From contig NZ_JAQGLB010000013.1 of assembly GCF_027853965.1 (NCBI RefSeq), positions 1-64,000 on the forward strand: a stretch of DNA of 64,000 nucleotides, read 5' to 3'. Positions 35,755 to 44,744 of the stretch are shown here, one piece after another (within the stretch, counting starts at the first letter, position 1; each line of letters opens with the position of its first letter). A program made the translations under genes and the position numbers. The notes beneath the pieces were generated by a model. That model did not search any database and was not told the origin of the DNA. It saw only the letters and a program-made list of their open reading frames with translations. This stretch comes from Saccharopolyspora indica. Its GTDB lineage: Bacteria; Actinomycetota; Actinomycetes; Mycobacteriales; Pseudonocardiaceae.

Positions 35755-35775
35755 GTCACCGGTCAAGATGGTGAC
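35755..35775. promoter_or_regulatory. 21-bp palindromic operator, copy 2
   Basis: The outer arms GTCACC and GGTGAC match copy 1 exactly, with a less symmetric centre. It abuts the CGNR start codon, a position suited to autorepression. Confidence 0.7.
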
Positions 35776-36312
35776 GTGGATTTCGCGTTCGTCAGCGGCA
35801 ACCCCGCCCTGGACCTGGCGGGCACCGTGGGCTCCCGCCGGACCCGGCCCGTCGACGCCCTGACCGGCTCCGCGGACCTGGAGCGCTGGGTGGCCGAGTG
35901 CGACGGGCTCCCCGATCACGTCACCGCCGACGCCACGACGTTCGAGGCCGCCCTGCGCCTGCGGGAAGCGATCTACCGGCTCGCGCTCGACCGCGTTCTC
36001 GACCGCTCCTTCGACCCGAAGAGCCTGGAGATCCTCAACGACGCGGCCGCCGGAAGGCCCCCGACCATCCAGCTCAGCGACTCCGGGCTGCGCACGTCGG
36101 GCGACCTGCCCGCCGCGCTCGCCCAGATCGCACGCAGCGCCATCACCGTGCTCGCCGACGCCGACGCCCACCTCAAGGAGTGCGGGCGCGCCGACTGCAC
36201 CCGGATCTACCTCGACCGCTCCCGCGGGGCCCGCCGCACCTGGTGCGGAATGGAGGAGTGCGGGAACCGCGTCAAGGCCGCCGCCTACCGAGCCCGAAAA
36301 CGCTCGTCGTGA
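35776..36312 (+). CDS. CGNR zinc-finger regulator (ABATE domain)
   Basis: A 178-aa protein. The N-terminal ABATE-like domain starts VSGNPALDLAGTVGSRR; the C-terminal zinc finger is CGRADCTRIYLDRSRGARRTWCGMEECGNRVKAAAYRAR, giving the C-x4-C ... C-x4-CGNR layout. Such proteins are thought to bind DNA or RNA as stress-related regulators. The GTG at 35776 touches operator copy 2. It is divergent from the dehalogenase and is probably its regulator. Confidence 0.88.
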   Translation: MDFAFVSGNPALDLAGTVGSRRTRPVDALTGSADLERWVAECDGLPDHVTADATTFEAALRLREAIYRLALDRVLDRSFDPKSLEILNDAAAGRPPTIQLSDSGLRTSGDLPAALAQIARSAITVLADADAHLKECGRADCTRIYLDRSRGARRTWCGMEECGNRVKAAAYRARKRSS

Positions 36313-36348
36313 GCGCGCAACGGCGTTCCACCGCTGTTGCGCGCTCAC
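36309..36348. terminator. Hairpin at the CGNR gene end
   Basis: GTGAGCGCGCAACGGCG pairs with a right arm ending GCGCGCTCAC, one mismatch, loop TTCCA. It overlaps the CGNR stop codon and lies just after the convergent 29-aa ORF, so it can terminate both. Confidence 0.8.
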
Positions 36349-36353
36349 GACCC

Positions 36354-36443
36354 CTACCCGCGCGAGGTGCGCTGCGCCCAGCGGGCCGCCCACGCGGCCA
36401 GCCCGAATGCGATAGCGGCCTCCACCAGCAACAACGTCCACAT
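36354..36443 (-). CDS. 29-aa single-helix membrane protein (candidate)
   Basis: A very short ORF: MWTLLLVEAAIAFGLAAWAA followed by RWAQRTSRG. It has one hydrophobic helix and a positively charged tail, the topology of a small inner-membrane protein. GGAGGTCGTC directly precedes the ATG, a strong ribosome-binding site, and a hairpin follows the stop. It lies downstream of the MFS gene on the same strand (107 bp). No family is recognised; too short to be sure. Confidence 0.5.
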   Translation of the reverse strand: MWTLLLVEAAIAFGLAAWAARWAQRTSRG

Positions 36444-36550
36444 GACGACCTCCTAGTCGCGCCTTCGTCCTTCGCCTTCCATCGTGCGGAGGAGGCCGTT
36501 CGACAACCAGTGTCCCGATGGCCAATGTGCGCAAGGATCGGGCCAAGGTC

Positions 36551-38047
36551 TCAGCGCTCGTCGTAGCCCTCGTCGCCGATCGTCCCGATGTGCCGGAGCA
36601 CGGTCGCCGACACGGCGGCCAGCACCAGGACTGCGATCCCGGTGACCAGGGTCGTCACGTTCAGCCCCGCGGTGAACGCTTCCTTCGCCTGGCCCAGCAG
36701 ATCGCCCGGCAGCTCCGCGGCCCCCGCGAGGCCGTCCTCGACCCCGGCCAGCCCCGGCGGCAGGTCGGGCAGCCCGCTCCGGTAGATCACCGAGGTGAGG
36801 CTGCCGAGCACCGCGACGCCGACGGCCAGGCCCAGCTCCTGCACGGTCTCCGACATCGCCGCGGCCGAACCCGACTTCTCCGGCGGGGCCGCGCCGACGA
36901 CCAGATCGGTGCCCAGCGCCGCGATCGCGCCCAAACCCAGGTACACCAGGCCGAAACCGCCCACCACCAAGCCGATGTCGCCCGGATCCGCGAGGGACAG
37001 CAGGAAGTAGCCCGCGGCGGACAGCGCGAGCGTCGCGGCGACGATCGCACCGGGCCGCACCCGCCGCGCGATCAGCGGGGACGCCAGCGCGGCCACGAAC
37101 ATCAGCAGCGCGGGCGGCCCCATCCACAGCCCGGCCGCGAACGGGGAGAGCTCTTCGACGAGCTGGAGGTACTGGGTGACCAGGAACATCACGCCACCGA
37201 CGCCGACCAGCCCGAACAACAGGACGCCCAGCGCGGCGTTGAACGTGCGGCTGGTGAACAGCGACAGGTCCAGCAGCGGATCGGCCAGCGTGCGCTGCCG
37301 CCGCACGAACATCACCGCGAACACCGCACCGACCAGCAAGGACACCGCCGAGCCCAGGTCGAAGCCCGCCTTGGCGGTGTGCTTGACCGCGTAGACCAGC
37401 GGCAGGATCGCGGCCAGCGACAGCACCACGCTGCGCAGGTCCAGCCGGCCGCTGCCCGGCGCGCGGTACTCCGGGAGCACCAGCGGCGCGGTCAGCAGCA
37501 GGACGCCGACCGGCGGAACCGCGATCAGGAACGCCGAACCCCACCAGAAGTGGTCGAGCAGCACGCCGCCCACGAGCGGTCCGGCCGCCATGCCCAGCGC
37601 GAAGGTGGTCGCCCAGACGCCGATCGCCACCGCGCGCTGCCTGGCATCGGTGAACATGGTGCTGAGCAGCGACAACGTCGAGGGCATCAGGGTCGCCCCT
37701 GCGATGCCGAGGGCGGCCCGCGCGGCGATGAGCAGCTCGGCGCTGGTGGCGAACGCGGCCACCACCGAGACCGCGCCGAAGCAGGCGGCGCCGATCATCA
37801 GCAGCTTGCGCCTGCCGATCCGGTCGCCCAGCGTGCCCATGGTGATCAGCAGGCCGGCGATCAGGAACCCGTAGGCGTCCATGATCCACAGCGTCTGGGT
37901 GGCGGTCGGCTGCAGATCCGCCGACAGGGCGGGCAGCGCCAGGTACAGCACGCTGACGTCCAGACCGAGCAGCGCCGTGGGCAGCGCGAGGATCGCGAGC
38001 CCGGTCCATTCCCGCGCACCGGCGCGGTGCGCGACGGGGGTGTGCAT
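36551..38047 (-). CDS. MFS efflux transporter (QacA/DHA2-like)
   Basis: A 498-aa membrane protein with about 14 helices. Helix 1 carries LDVSVLYLALPAL (the D1 motif of QacA/SmvA-like pumps), followed by GTLGDRIGRRKLLMIG and WATTFALGMAAGPLVGGVLLDHFWWGSAF (motif C). The start is the ATG at 38047. It is divergent from the AfsR-like regulator with 94 bp between. Likely a quaternary-cation or drug exporter; the substrate is inferred from family only. Confidence 0.9.
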   Translation of the reverse strand: MHTPVAHRAGAREWTGLAILALPTALLGLDVSVLYLALPALSADLQPTATQTLWIMDAYGFLIAGLLITMGTLGDRIGRRKLLMIGAACFGAVSVVAAFATSAELLIAARAALGIAGATLMPSTLSLLSTMFTDARQRAVAIGVWATTFALGMAAGPLVGGVLLDHFWWGSAFLIAVPPVGVLLLTAPLVLPEYRAPGSGRLDLRSVVLSLAAILPLVYAVKHTAKAGFDLGSAVSLLVGAVFAVMFVRRQRTLADPLLDLSLFTSRTFNAALGVLLFGLVGVGGVMFLVTQYLQLVEELSPFAAGLWMGPPALLMFVAALASPLIARRVRPGAIVAATLALSAAGYFLLSLADPGDIGLVVGGFGLVYLGLGAIAALGTDLVVGAAPPEKSGSAAAMSETVQELGLAVGVAVLGSLTSVIYRSGLPDLPPGLAGVEDGLAGAAELPGDLLGQAKEAFTAGLNVTTLVTGIAVLVLAAVSATVLRHIGTIGDEGYDER

Positions 38048-38141
38048 GGTTCTCCAATTCGCTCTCGTCGAGTGGTCGCCGACCACGCTGTCGCGCCGCG
38101 CGTGCGGTCGGCTGATGGTTCGCTGGCGATATCCTTCGGGC

Positions 38142-40832
38142 ATGCGATACGGGGTTCTCGGCCCGCTGACGGCGTGGGACACCGACGGCCGGGCGGTGCG
38201 GGTTCCCGAGGCCAAGGTGCGCGCGCTGCTGGCGATCCTGCTCGCCCACGGCGGCGGCCCCGTTTCGGCCGACCGGCTGGTGGCCGAGCTGTGGGCCGAC
38301 GCTCCCCCGGCCACACCGCTGAACACCCTGCAGAGCAAGGTCTCCCAGCTGCGCCGGGCACTGGGCCGCGACCAGGTCCTGCACCAACCGGCCGGTTACC
38401 GGCTGCTGGTCGACCAGGTCGACGCGCACCGGTTCCAGGAGCTGGTCGAACGAGCGCGCGCAGCCGGTTCACCGCGGGTGCGGGCCGATCTGCTCGACGA
38501 GGCGCTGGCGCTGTGGCGCGGTCCCGCGTACGCGGACTTCGCCGACGCGCCGTTCGCGCGCGCCGAGATCACCCGGCTCGAAGAGCTCCGGCTGGCCGCC
38601 GTCGAGGACCGCGCCGAGGCGCGGCTGGAGCTGGGCCAGCACGCCGCGGTCGCCGCCGAGCTCGGCGACCTGGTGGGCAGCCACCCGCTGCGCGAGCGGC
38701 TGCGGATGGCGCAGATGCGCGCGCTGTACCGGTCCGGGCGGCAGACGGAGGCGCTGAGCAGCTTCCACGAGCTGCGCCGCGAGCTCGGCGATGAGCTGGG
38801 CGTGGCTCCCGGCCCGGAGTTGACGGCCCTGCACGAGGCGATGCTCCGCCACGAACCGCACCTGGCCCCTCCGGCAGCCTCACGCGATCGCAGCAACCTC
38901 CCCACCCCGCTGACGCCGATCGTCGGGCGGGTCGCGGAGATCGCCGGGATCCGCGCACCGCTGGTGGAGCAGGGCGCGCGGCTGGTGACGCTGACCGGGG
39001 CCGGCGGGGTCGGCAAGACCCGGCTCGCGCTGGCCGCCGCCGACGGGCTGCGGTGCCCGGACGGCGCGTGGCTGGTCGAGCTCGCCGGACTGGACCGCAC
39101 CGCCACCGCCGCCGACATCGCCGACCGGGTCATGACGACGCTCGGGCTGTGCGAGAGCACCTCGACGCCGGAGACCGCCGACCTGGTGGAATGCCTCGTC
39201 GAAGCGGCTGCGGGCAAGGACTTCCTGCTGGTGCTGGACAACTGCGAGCACCTGCTGGAGCAGGTCGCGGCGCTGGCCGAACGCCTGCTGGCCGGGGTGC
39301 CGGGCGCGCAGCTGCTGCTGACCAGCCGGGAACCGCTCGACGTCCCCGGCGAGGTCGTCCGCCCGGTTCCGCCGCTGGAGCTGCCCGACGACGCGGCCGC
39401 GCGAGAAGTCCTGGCAGCCGCCCGGTTCAGCGCCGTGGAGCTGTTCGTGCAGCGCGCCGCCGCCGCGGTTCCCGGTTTCGCCCTCGACGCGGGCAACGTG
39501 CGGGCGGTGTCGGCGATCTGCCGGCGGCTGGACGGCATTCCGCTGGCGCTGGAGCTGGTCGCGCCGCGGCTGCGGATGTTCGAGCCGGAGCACCTCGCCG
39601 ACAGCCTCGACGACCGGTTCAGCCTGCCCTCCGGTGCCGGTCGCGGTCGACCGTCCCGGCAGCAGACGCTGCGCGCGATGATCGACTGGAGCTGGGAGCT
39701 GCTCGGCCGCGACGAGCGGATCGTGCTGCGGCGGCTGGCGGTGCACGCCGACGGCTGCACCCTGCGCGCGGCGCAATCCGTGTGCTCGGACCAGGACATC
39801 CCCGCGCCCCGGGTGCTCGAACTGCTGGCCCGCCTGGTGGATCGCTCGCTGGTCGTCCGCGACGGCGACCGGTTCCGCCTGCTGGAGTCGGTTTCGGCCT
39901 ACAGCGCCGAGCGCCTCGCCGAGGCCGGTGAGCGCGACGCCGTGCGCGACCGGTTCGTGCACCACTACCTGGAGCTCGCCGAGCGCGCGGATCGGGAGCT
40001 GCGCGGTCCTGAGCAGCAGCGCCACCTGGCCCGGCTCGATGCCGAGACCGCCAACCTCCGCCGCGCGCTGGACCTGGCGATCCAGGGCGAGCAGGCCGAA
40101 GCCGCGTTGCGCCTGGTGAACGCGCTGACCTGGTACTGGTACCTCCGCGGGCGCCACGGCGAGGCCCGCCGCTCGCTTCAAGCAGCGCTGGCCACCGACG
40201 GCGGAGCACCGGCGCTGCGCGCCGCGGCGCGGGGCTGGCTGACCGGGGTGGAGCTGCGGAGCACGCCGAACGTGGTGCCGGTGCCGGATCTGGCGGCCAT
40301 CACCGATCCCGTGCTGCACGCGCGGCTGCAGTGGTTCATCGGTTCCGGGCTGCTGGACGACGTCGAGCACGACCTGGGTGTGCGGATGCTGGAGCAGGGC
40401 CTGCTCGGCGCTCGCGCGCACCGGGACCGCTGGACCGAAGCCGCGGTGCTGGTGGAGATCCGCACCGACGTGGAGCGCGCCGCGGAGGTGTTCGGCGAGC
40501 TGGGCGACCGCTGGGGACAGCTGCGCGCGGCGCGCTGCCTGGCCGAGCTGGCCGAAACGGACGGCGACCGCTCACGGGCCGCCCGCATGCACCGCGAAGG
40601 GCTGCGCAGCGCCGAAGACCTGGCACTGTGGACGGAGGTGGTCGAATCCCTGTGCAGGCTGGGGAAGAACTCGCTGGACGGCGGAAATCCCGCGCAGGCC
40701 CGGCAGTTCTCCGAACGAGCGCTGCGGATCTCCACCGACCACTCCTACCACTGCGGCGTGTTCCAGGCCCGCAGGCAGCTCGACGCCATCACCCGCGCCG
40801 AACCCGCCTGGGCACTGCTGCGCACCAGCTGA
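38142..40832 (+). CDS. AfsR/BTAD-type transcriptional regulator with NB-ARC ATPase
   Basis: An 896-aa SARP-like activator. Residues about 1-90 form an OmpR-like DNA-binding domain (MRYGVLGPLTAWDTDGRAVRVP), 95-240 a bacterial transcriptional activation domain (YADFADAPFARAEITRLEELRLAAVEDRAEARL), 262-560 an NTPase with Walker A at K292 (GAGGVGKTR) and LLVLDNCEHL as Walker B, and the rest TPR-like helices. The ATG at 38142 places the DNA-binding domain at the N-terminus. It is divergent from the MFS pump and probably regulates it. Such proteins often act on secondary metabolism, but no biosynthetic cluster is visible here. Confidence 0.9.
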   Translation: MRYGVLGPLTAWDTDGRAVRVPEAKVRALLAILLAHGGGPVSADRLVAELWADAPPATPLNTLQSKVSQLRRALGRDQVLHQPAGYRLLVDQVDAHRFQELVERARAAGSPRVRADLLDEALALWRGPAYADFADAPFARAEITRLEELRLAAVEDRAEARLELGQHAAVAAELGDLVGSHPLRERLRMAQMRALYRSGRQTEALSSFHELRRELGDELGVAPGPELTALHEAMLRHEPHLAPPAASRDRSNLPTPLTPIVGRVAEIAGIRAPLVEQGARLVTLTGAGGVGKTRLALAAADGLRCPDGAWLVELAGLDRTATAADIADRVMTTLGLCESTSTPETADLVECLVEAAAGKDFLLVLDNCEHLLEQVAALAERLLAGVPGAQLLLTSREPLDVPGEVVRPVPPLELPDDAAAREVLAAARFSAVELFVQRAAAAVPGFALDAGNVRAVSAICRRLDGIPLALELVAPRLRMFEPEHLADSLDDRFSLPSGAGRGRPSRQQTLRAMIDWSWELLGRDERIVLRRLAVHADGCTLRAAQSVCSDQDIPAPRVLELLARLVDRSLVVRDGDRFRLLESVSAYSAERLAEAGERDAVRDRFVHHYLELAERADRELRGPEQQRHLARLDAETANLRRALDLAIQGEQAEAALRLVNALTWYWYLRGRHGEARRSLQAALATDGGAPALRAAARGWLTGVELRSTPNVVPVPDLAAITDPVLHARLQWFIGSGLLDDVEHDLGVRMLEQGLLGARAHRDRWTEAAVLVEIRTDVERAAEVFGELGDRWGQLRAARCLAELAETDGDRSRAARMHREGLRSAEDLALWTEVVESLCRLGKNSLDGGNPAQARQFSERALRISTDHSYHCGVFQARRQLDAITRAEPAWALLRTS

Positions 40833-41214
40833 GCTCACTGAACCCTCGAATCCTGGCTGGTAACCGCAACCGCGACGACCAACGCGCCGCACCGCGAAAC
40901 GGTCGCATACACAAGACCGGGATCCCGCAGTCCAGGCGGGCGCTGAGGTTCCGCCACCCGCACCGCCACGCAAAACGAGCCTGGAAAAGGCCCTCATTGC
41001 ATGGTCACCGCGAGGACGAGGAGTCCCACGGCGATCAGGCCGACGACGATGATGAGCACCAGGTTCGAGGTCTTGTTCATGCGCACAGCCTCGCCGCCGG
41101 GCTCACCGGGCGATCATCGCGAGCACCTCGCCGCAGCCGCCTGACCTGCTGGAACTCCGATCCGCGCACGGGCCCGGACGGGTGGGTGAGACGCAGCTCG
41201 CAAAGCTGTCCCCC
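40833..41214. other. Intergenic gap between AfsR-like and ATP-grasp genes
   Basis: A 382-bp stretch between convergent genes, holding only the candidate 28-aa membrane ORF (40994-41080). I see no other gene or strong hairpin. Confidence 0.55.
40994..41080 (-). CDS. 28-aa single-helix membrane protein (candidate)
   Basis: A tiny ORF reading MNKTSNLVLIIVVGLIAVGL then LVLAVTMQ. It is one continuous hydrophobic helix after a short polar start, typical of small membrane proteins. GGCGAGG is upstream of the ATG at modest strength. No homologue is known to me. Low certainty because of length. Confidence 0.45.
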   Translation of the reverse strand: MNKTSNLVLIIVVGLIAVGLLVLAVTMQ

Positions 41215-42501
41215 TCAGATGAGGGGGCTCGGGGCCGCCTGGTGGTCCTCGAAGGTGAAGGGGAGCAGTTCCGCGCAGCGGTGGAACTTGTCGACCAGCT
41301 CCGCTTCGTCGCGGGCGCCCAGGCAGCAGGTGGCCAGCTCGTAGCTGTAGCTGTCCTGCACGGTCAGCTCGGCCAGCCGCGTTCCTTCGCGCGCCACCAC
41401 GTCGACGGTCGCCTCCGGCATCTCCCGGCGGATCCGCGCGAGGTGCTCCTCGGTCGGGCAGCTGCGCACCACCCCGTCGGTGAAGGACCGCAGGAACCAC
41501 TTCGCCGCCACGGCGTGCGCTCCCCTGCGGCACGGCATCTCAGGTTCCTCGCCCAGCGCCAGCCGGACCATGCAGTGGTGGTTCGCAACACCGTCGACCA
41601 GCCTGAACAGCTGCGCGTGGGACTGGGAGATCCGCGGGTTGATCTCCAGGACGTTGAGCTCGTCGACGTCCTGGTTCCAGAAGAACTCGATGTTGAAGGC
41701 CGTCGAGTCCAGGCCGATCTGGCGGATCACCCGCGTGCTGACGTCGGTGATCCGGCGCTGGATCCGGGCGGGCAGCCGGGACGGGTACTGGTAGCGCAGG
41801 AAGCTCGGGCTGCCCGGGTAGTGCACCGAATCGACCACGCCGTAGACGTGCGGTTCACCGCGGTAGCAGTAGCCCTCGGCGGTGGCCTGCACGCCCCTGA
41901 TCTCCTCCTCCACCAGGCACGCCCGGCCCCCGGCCACCGCGATCTCGGGCGGGAGTTCGAGACCGCTGAGCACGGCGTCGAAGGACTTCCCGACCGCGTC
42001 GATGCCCTGCCGGATCTCGGCCATCGCCCGGCCCAGCTCGGCGGGTTCGGCGACGCGGAACGCCAGCACCGAGCTGTAGGACTTCACCGGTTTGAGCCAC
42101 ACCGGGAAGCTCAGCCCGCGCGGCAGGCCGGGGTCGCCCGCCAGGTCGACCAGCCCGAACTTGGGGTGCGCATCGGCGGCCTTGCACTGCTCGAGGCGGC
42201 TCCAGTACTTGTGCTCGCACTTGAGCACCGGTTCCAGCCCGGGGCCCGGCACCCCGTAGTCGGCGCACAGGGCCGGTACCAGTGAAGTGGTCGGGAAGTC
42301 CCAGTAGCCGACGATCGCGTCGATCGGGCCGCCGAACTCGTCGAGCCTGCGGTGTCCCTCGTCCAGCAGCGCGGGGAAGTCCGCCGAGGCGGGCATGACC
42401 TCCGACTTGCCGAACAAGGAGTGGAAGCGGCTGCGCGGGAACGAACCGCGCAGCAGCGCGAGGTTGCCCGCGTCGAGTCCCACGACGAACACGTTGGTCA
42501 T
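41215..42501 (-). CDS. ATP-grasp enzyme
   Basis: A 428-aa ATP-grasp ligase-type protein. The N-terminal Rossmann-like part MTNVFVVGLDAGNLALLRG is followed by the ATP-binding region (SFPVWLKPVKSYSSVLAFRV, then CLVEEEIRGVQATAEGYCYRG) and the metal-binding end FNIEFFWNQDVDELNVLEINPRISQSHAQLF, with acidic and Asn ligands. It should form an amide, peptide or ester bond by acyl phosphate chemistry; substrates are unknown. The ATG at 42501 is 14 bp after the hydrolase gene, so the two are co-transcribed. Confidence 0.85.
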   Translation of the reverse strand: MTNVFVVGLDAGNLALLRGSFPRSRFHSLFGKSEVMPASADFPALLDEGHRRLDEFGGPIDAIVGYWDFPTTSLVPALCADYGVPGPGLEPVLKCEHKYWSRLEQCKAADAHPKFGLVDLAGDPGLPRGLSFPVWLKPVKSYSSVLAFRVAEPAELGRAMAEIRQGIDAVGKSFDAVLSGLELPPEIAVAGGRACLVEEEIRGVQATAEGYCYRGEPHVYGVVDSVHYPGSPSFLRYQYPSRLPARIQRRITDVSTRVIRQIGLDSTAFNIEFFWNQDVDELNVLEINPRISQSHAQLFRLVDGVANHHCMVRLALGEEPEMPCRRGAHAVAAKWFLRSFTDGVVRSCPTEEHLARIRREMPEATVDVVAREGTRLAELTVQDSYSYELATCCLGARDEAELVDKFHRCAELLPFTFEDHQAAPSPLI

Positions 42502-42515
42502 GGAGATCCCCCGCC

Positions 42516-44537
42516 TCACACCAGGGCGCGCGGGATGGTCTGCTGCCAGTTCCGGGAGAACACGCGCTGATCGCCCTCGTAGGCGTCCAGCTCGGCGTGC
42601 AGGTGGAACTCGGTCCGGCTGGAGGTCAGCACGGTGCGCGTGGTGGTGCGCACCGACCAGTCGCCGCGTTCGAAGGCCATCGTCCACTCGATCTCACCGC
42701 GCACCGAGTCGAAGTCGTCCGCGGTCCAGCTGTAGCGCTCGTAGGCGCGGCGGGTCACCGCCAGGTCGATGTCGTCGAAGCGGACCACCCCGAGGTCCTT
42801 GACCACCTCCAGCGCCGAGTCGTAGCCCACGAGGTCGCGGGAGACCGTCCAGCGCTGCTCGCCGGGCTGAAGCTGGGTGGTCGCCGACACGGGTGCGCCT
42901 TCGGGTTCGCCGAACGCCGGGGCCGTCACCTCGTCGGGCTCCGCGACCGGGCGGATCGGCAGCTCCAGCGCGCTGGTCTCCGGGTGCACCGTCAGGCGAA
43001 CGGGTTCCGGCGGCGGCCAGGCCAGCGGCCAGTACGAGGTGGACAGCGACATCCGGATCTGGTGCCCGGGCGGGAACGCCTGGGCGACACCGTTGAGCTG
43101 CACCCGCACCCGGTAGCGCTGGCCGGGTCGCAGCGGGCGGGGTTCGCCGTGCCCGTCGCGGTGGGTGAGGTTGAGCAGCCCGTACGTGACGCGGGTGGCC
43201 CTGCCCTCCGGTGCGACGTCGGAGAGCCGCACGGCCACCATCGCCGTCGGCCGGTCCACCTCGAGGTCGAGCTCGGCCACCGGCCCGCCGAGGATCTCGC
43301 AGCGCTCGGCCAGCGGGGCGGTGTCGAAGACCAGCGATCCGCCGTCCTCCTCGCGCTGGTCGTAGGGCAGGTCCGGCGGGGCGTTGTAGGAGCACCACTT
43401 CCCGGCGAACTGCCCCACCGACAGCGGCGACTCGACCGGCAGCGGGCGCGACGGCGGCGCCTCGCCGGGCCGGGCGATGAGGCGCTGGCCCAGCGGGAAG
43501 CGCACCCGTTCCACGTGCGGCGAGGGCCAGGACGGCTCGCCCACCCAACGCCCCGGACGTTCGTCGTAGGCGGTGGACGGCGGCATGCTCTCCTGCATCC
43601 AGACGCGCAGCATCGGGCCGTCCATCGCGCCGTTGTCGACGTCCTTGAGCCAGTGGTCCCACCAGCGGACCAGTTCCTGCAGGAAGCCGATGGCCGGGCC
43701 GGGTTGGCCGAGGTGCGGGTACTTGTGCGACCAGGGGCCGATGAGACCGCGCCGCGGCACGTCGAGGTGCTGCATCAGCCGGAAGACGGCGTTGGAGTAC
43801 CCGTCGGCCCAGCCGCTGACCGCCAGCACGGGGCAGCCGACGCTGCCGTAGTCCTCGCACACCGAACCGTGCCGCCAGTAGTCGTCCCGGTGCTGGTGGC
43901 GCAGCCATTCCGCCAGCCACGGTTCGCAGTCGACCAGCCGTTCGAACCACTGGCGCCGCCAGCCCGGCCCGAAGGTCGCGGGATCCGGCGGGCAGGAGTT
44001 GTAGGCGAACATCGTCGACGCCCAGGACAGGTTGTCGCTCAGCAGGCAGCCGCCCATGTAGTGCACGTCGTCGGCGTAGCGGTCGTCGCTGCAGCTCAGC
44101 ACCGCGATCGCGGCCAGGCTCGGCGGGCGGCGGGCGGCGACCTGCAGGGCGTTGAACCCGCCCCAGGAGATGCCCATCATCCCGGTGCGCCCGCTGCACC
44201 ACGGCTGCTCGGCGAGCCACCCGAGGATCTCCGCGGCGTCCCGCAACTCCTGCTCCAGGTACTCGTCGGTGAGCAGGCCCTCGGAGTCGCCGCTGCCGCG
44301 CAGGTCCACCCGCGCGCAGGCGTAGCCGAACCCGGCCAGGTAGGGGTGGTTGACGGAGTCCCGGCGCGCGGTCAGGTCCCGCTGCCGGTACGGGATGAAC
44401 TCCAGGACGGCCGGGACCGGTTCGTTGTCGGAGTCCACCGGCCGCCAGATGCGCGCGGCCAGCCGGGTGCCGTCGGACAGCGGGATCCAGCCCGCCTCCT
44501 CCTTGACCGGATGGGGCAGGACCTCCACCGTTCGCAT
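42516..44537 (-). CDS. CocE/NonD-family alpha/beta hydrolase
   Basis: A 673-aa hydrolase of the X-Pro dipeptidyl-peptidase/cocaine esterase (S15) type. The nucleophile is S124 (GMMGISWGGFNA); SGWADGYSNAV supplies the Asp and GPWSHKYP the His. The C-terminal part is the jelly-roll X-Pro-DPP domain (LVFDTAPLAERCEILGGPVAELDLEVDRPTAMVAVRLSDVAP). The ATG at 44537 has GGGAGGCGG upstream. No signal peptide is seen, so it is cytosolic. It is coupled to an ATP-grasp gene, so hydrolysis and ligation may act on the same small molecule. Confidence 0.88.
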   Translation of the reverse strand: MRTVEVLPHPVKEEAGWIPLSDGTRLAARIWRPVDSDNEPVPAVLEFIPYRQRDLTARRDSVNHPYLAGFGYACARVDLRGSGDSEGLLTDEYLEQELRDAAEILGWLAEQPWCSGRTGMMGISWGGFNALQVAARRPPSLAAIAVLSCSDDRYADDVHYMGGCLLSDNLSWASTMFAYNSCPPDPATFGPGWRRQWFERLVDCEPWLAEWLRHQHRDDYWRHGSVCEDYGSVGCPVLAVSGWADGYSNAVFRLMQHLDVPRRGLIGPWSHKYPHLGQPGPAIGFLQELVRWWDHWLKDVDNGAMDGPMLRVWMQESMPPSTAYDERPGRWVGEPSWPSPHVERVRFPLGQRLIARPGEAPPSRPLPVESPLSVGQFAGKWCSYNAPPDLPYDQREEDGGSLVFDTAPLAERCEILGGPVAELDLEVDRPTAMVAVRLSDVAPEGRATRVTYGLLNLTHRDGHGEPRPLRPGQRYRVRVQLNGVAQAFPPGHQIRMSLSTSYWPLAWPPPEPVRLTVHPETSALELPIRPVAEPDEVTAPAFGEPEGAPVSATTQLQPGEQRWTVSRDLVGYDSALEVVKDLGVVRFDDIDLAVTRRAYERYSWTADDFDSVRGEIEWTMAFERGDWSVRTTTRTVLTSSRTEFHLHAELDAYEGDQRVFSRNWQQTIPRALV

Positions 44538-44744
44538 CGAACCGCCTCCCGTGCGCGTACCTGCCCGTCGCCTACCCGGTTTCGGGGTCGCGGACACCCC
44601 TTGTGCCAATCGGAGTCCTGCCCGACCGCACCTCAGGGGACCGTGACGCAACCCAGCCACAAGAAACCGCCAAACGCGAGATCGACCCCGGACGCGACCA
44701 CCACTGAAAATCGCGGAGAGGCGGGCATGGGAGAGGCGGGACGG

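Noticed and set aside
36518-38794. A 758-codon plus-strand frame over the MFS pump
   Set aside because: Antisense shadow of a clear 14-helix transporter; the product is rich in His, Gln and Arg and has no fold signature.
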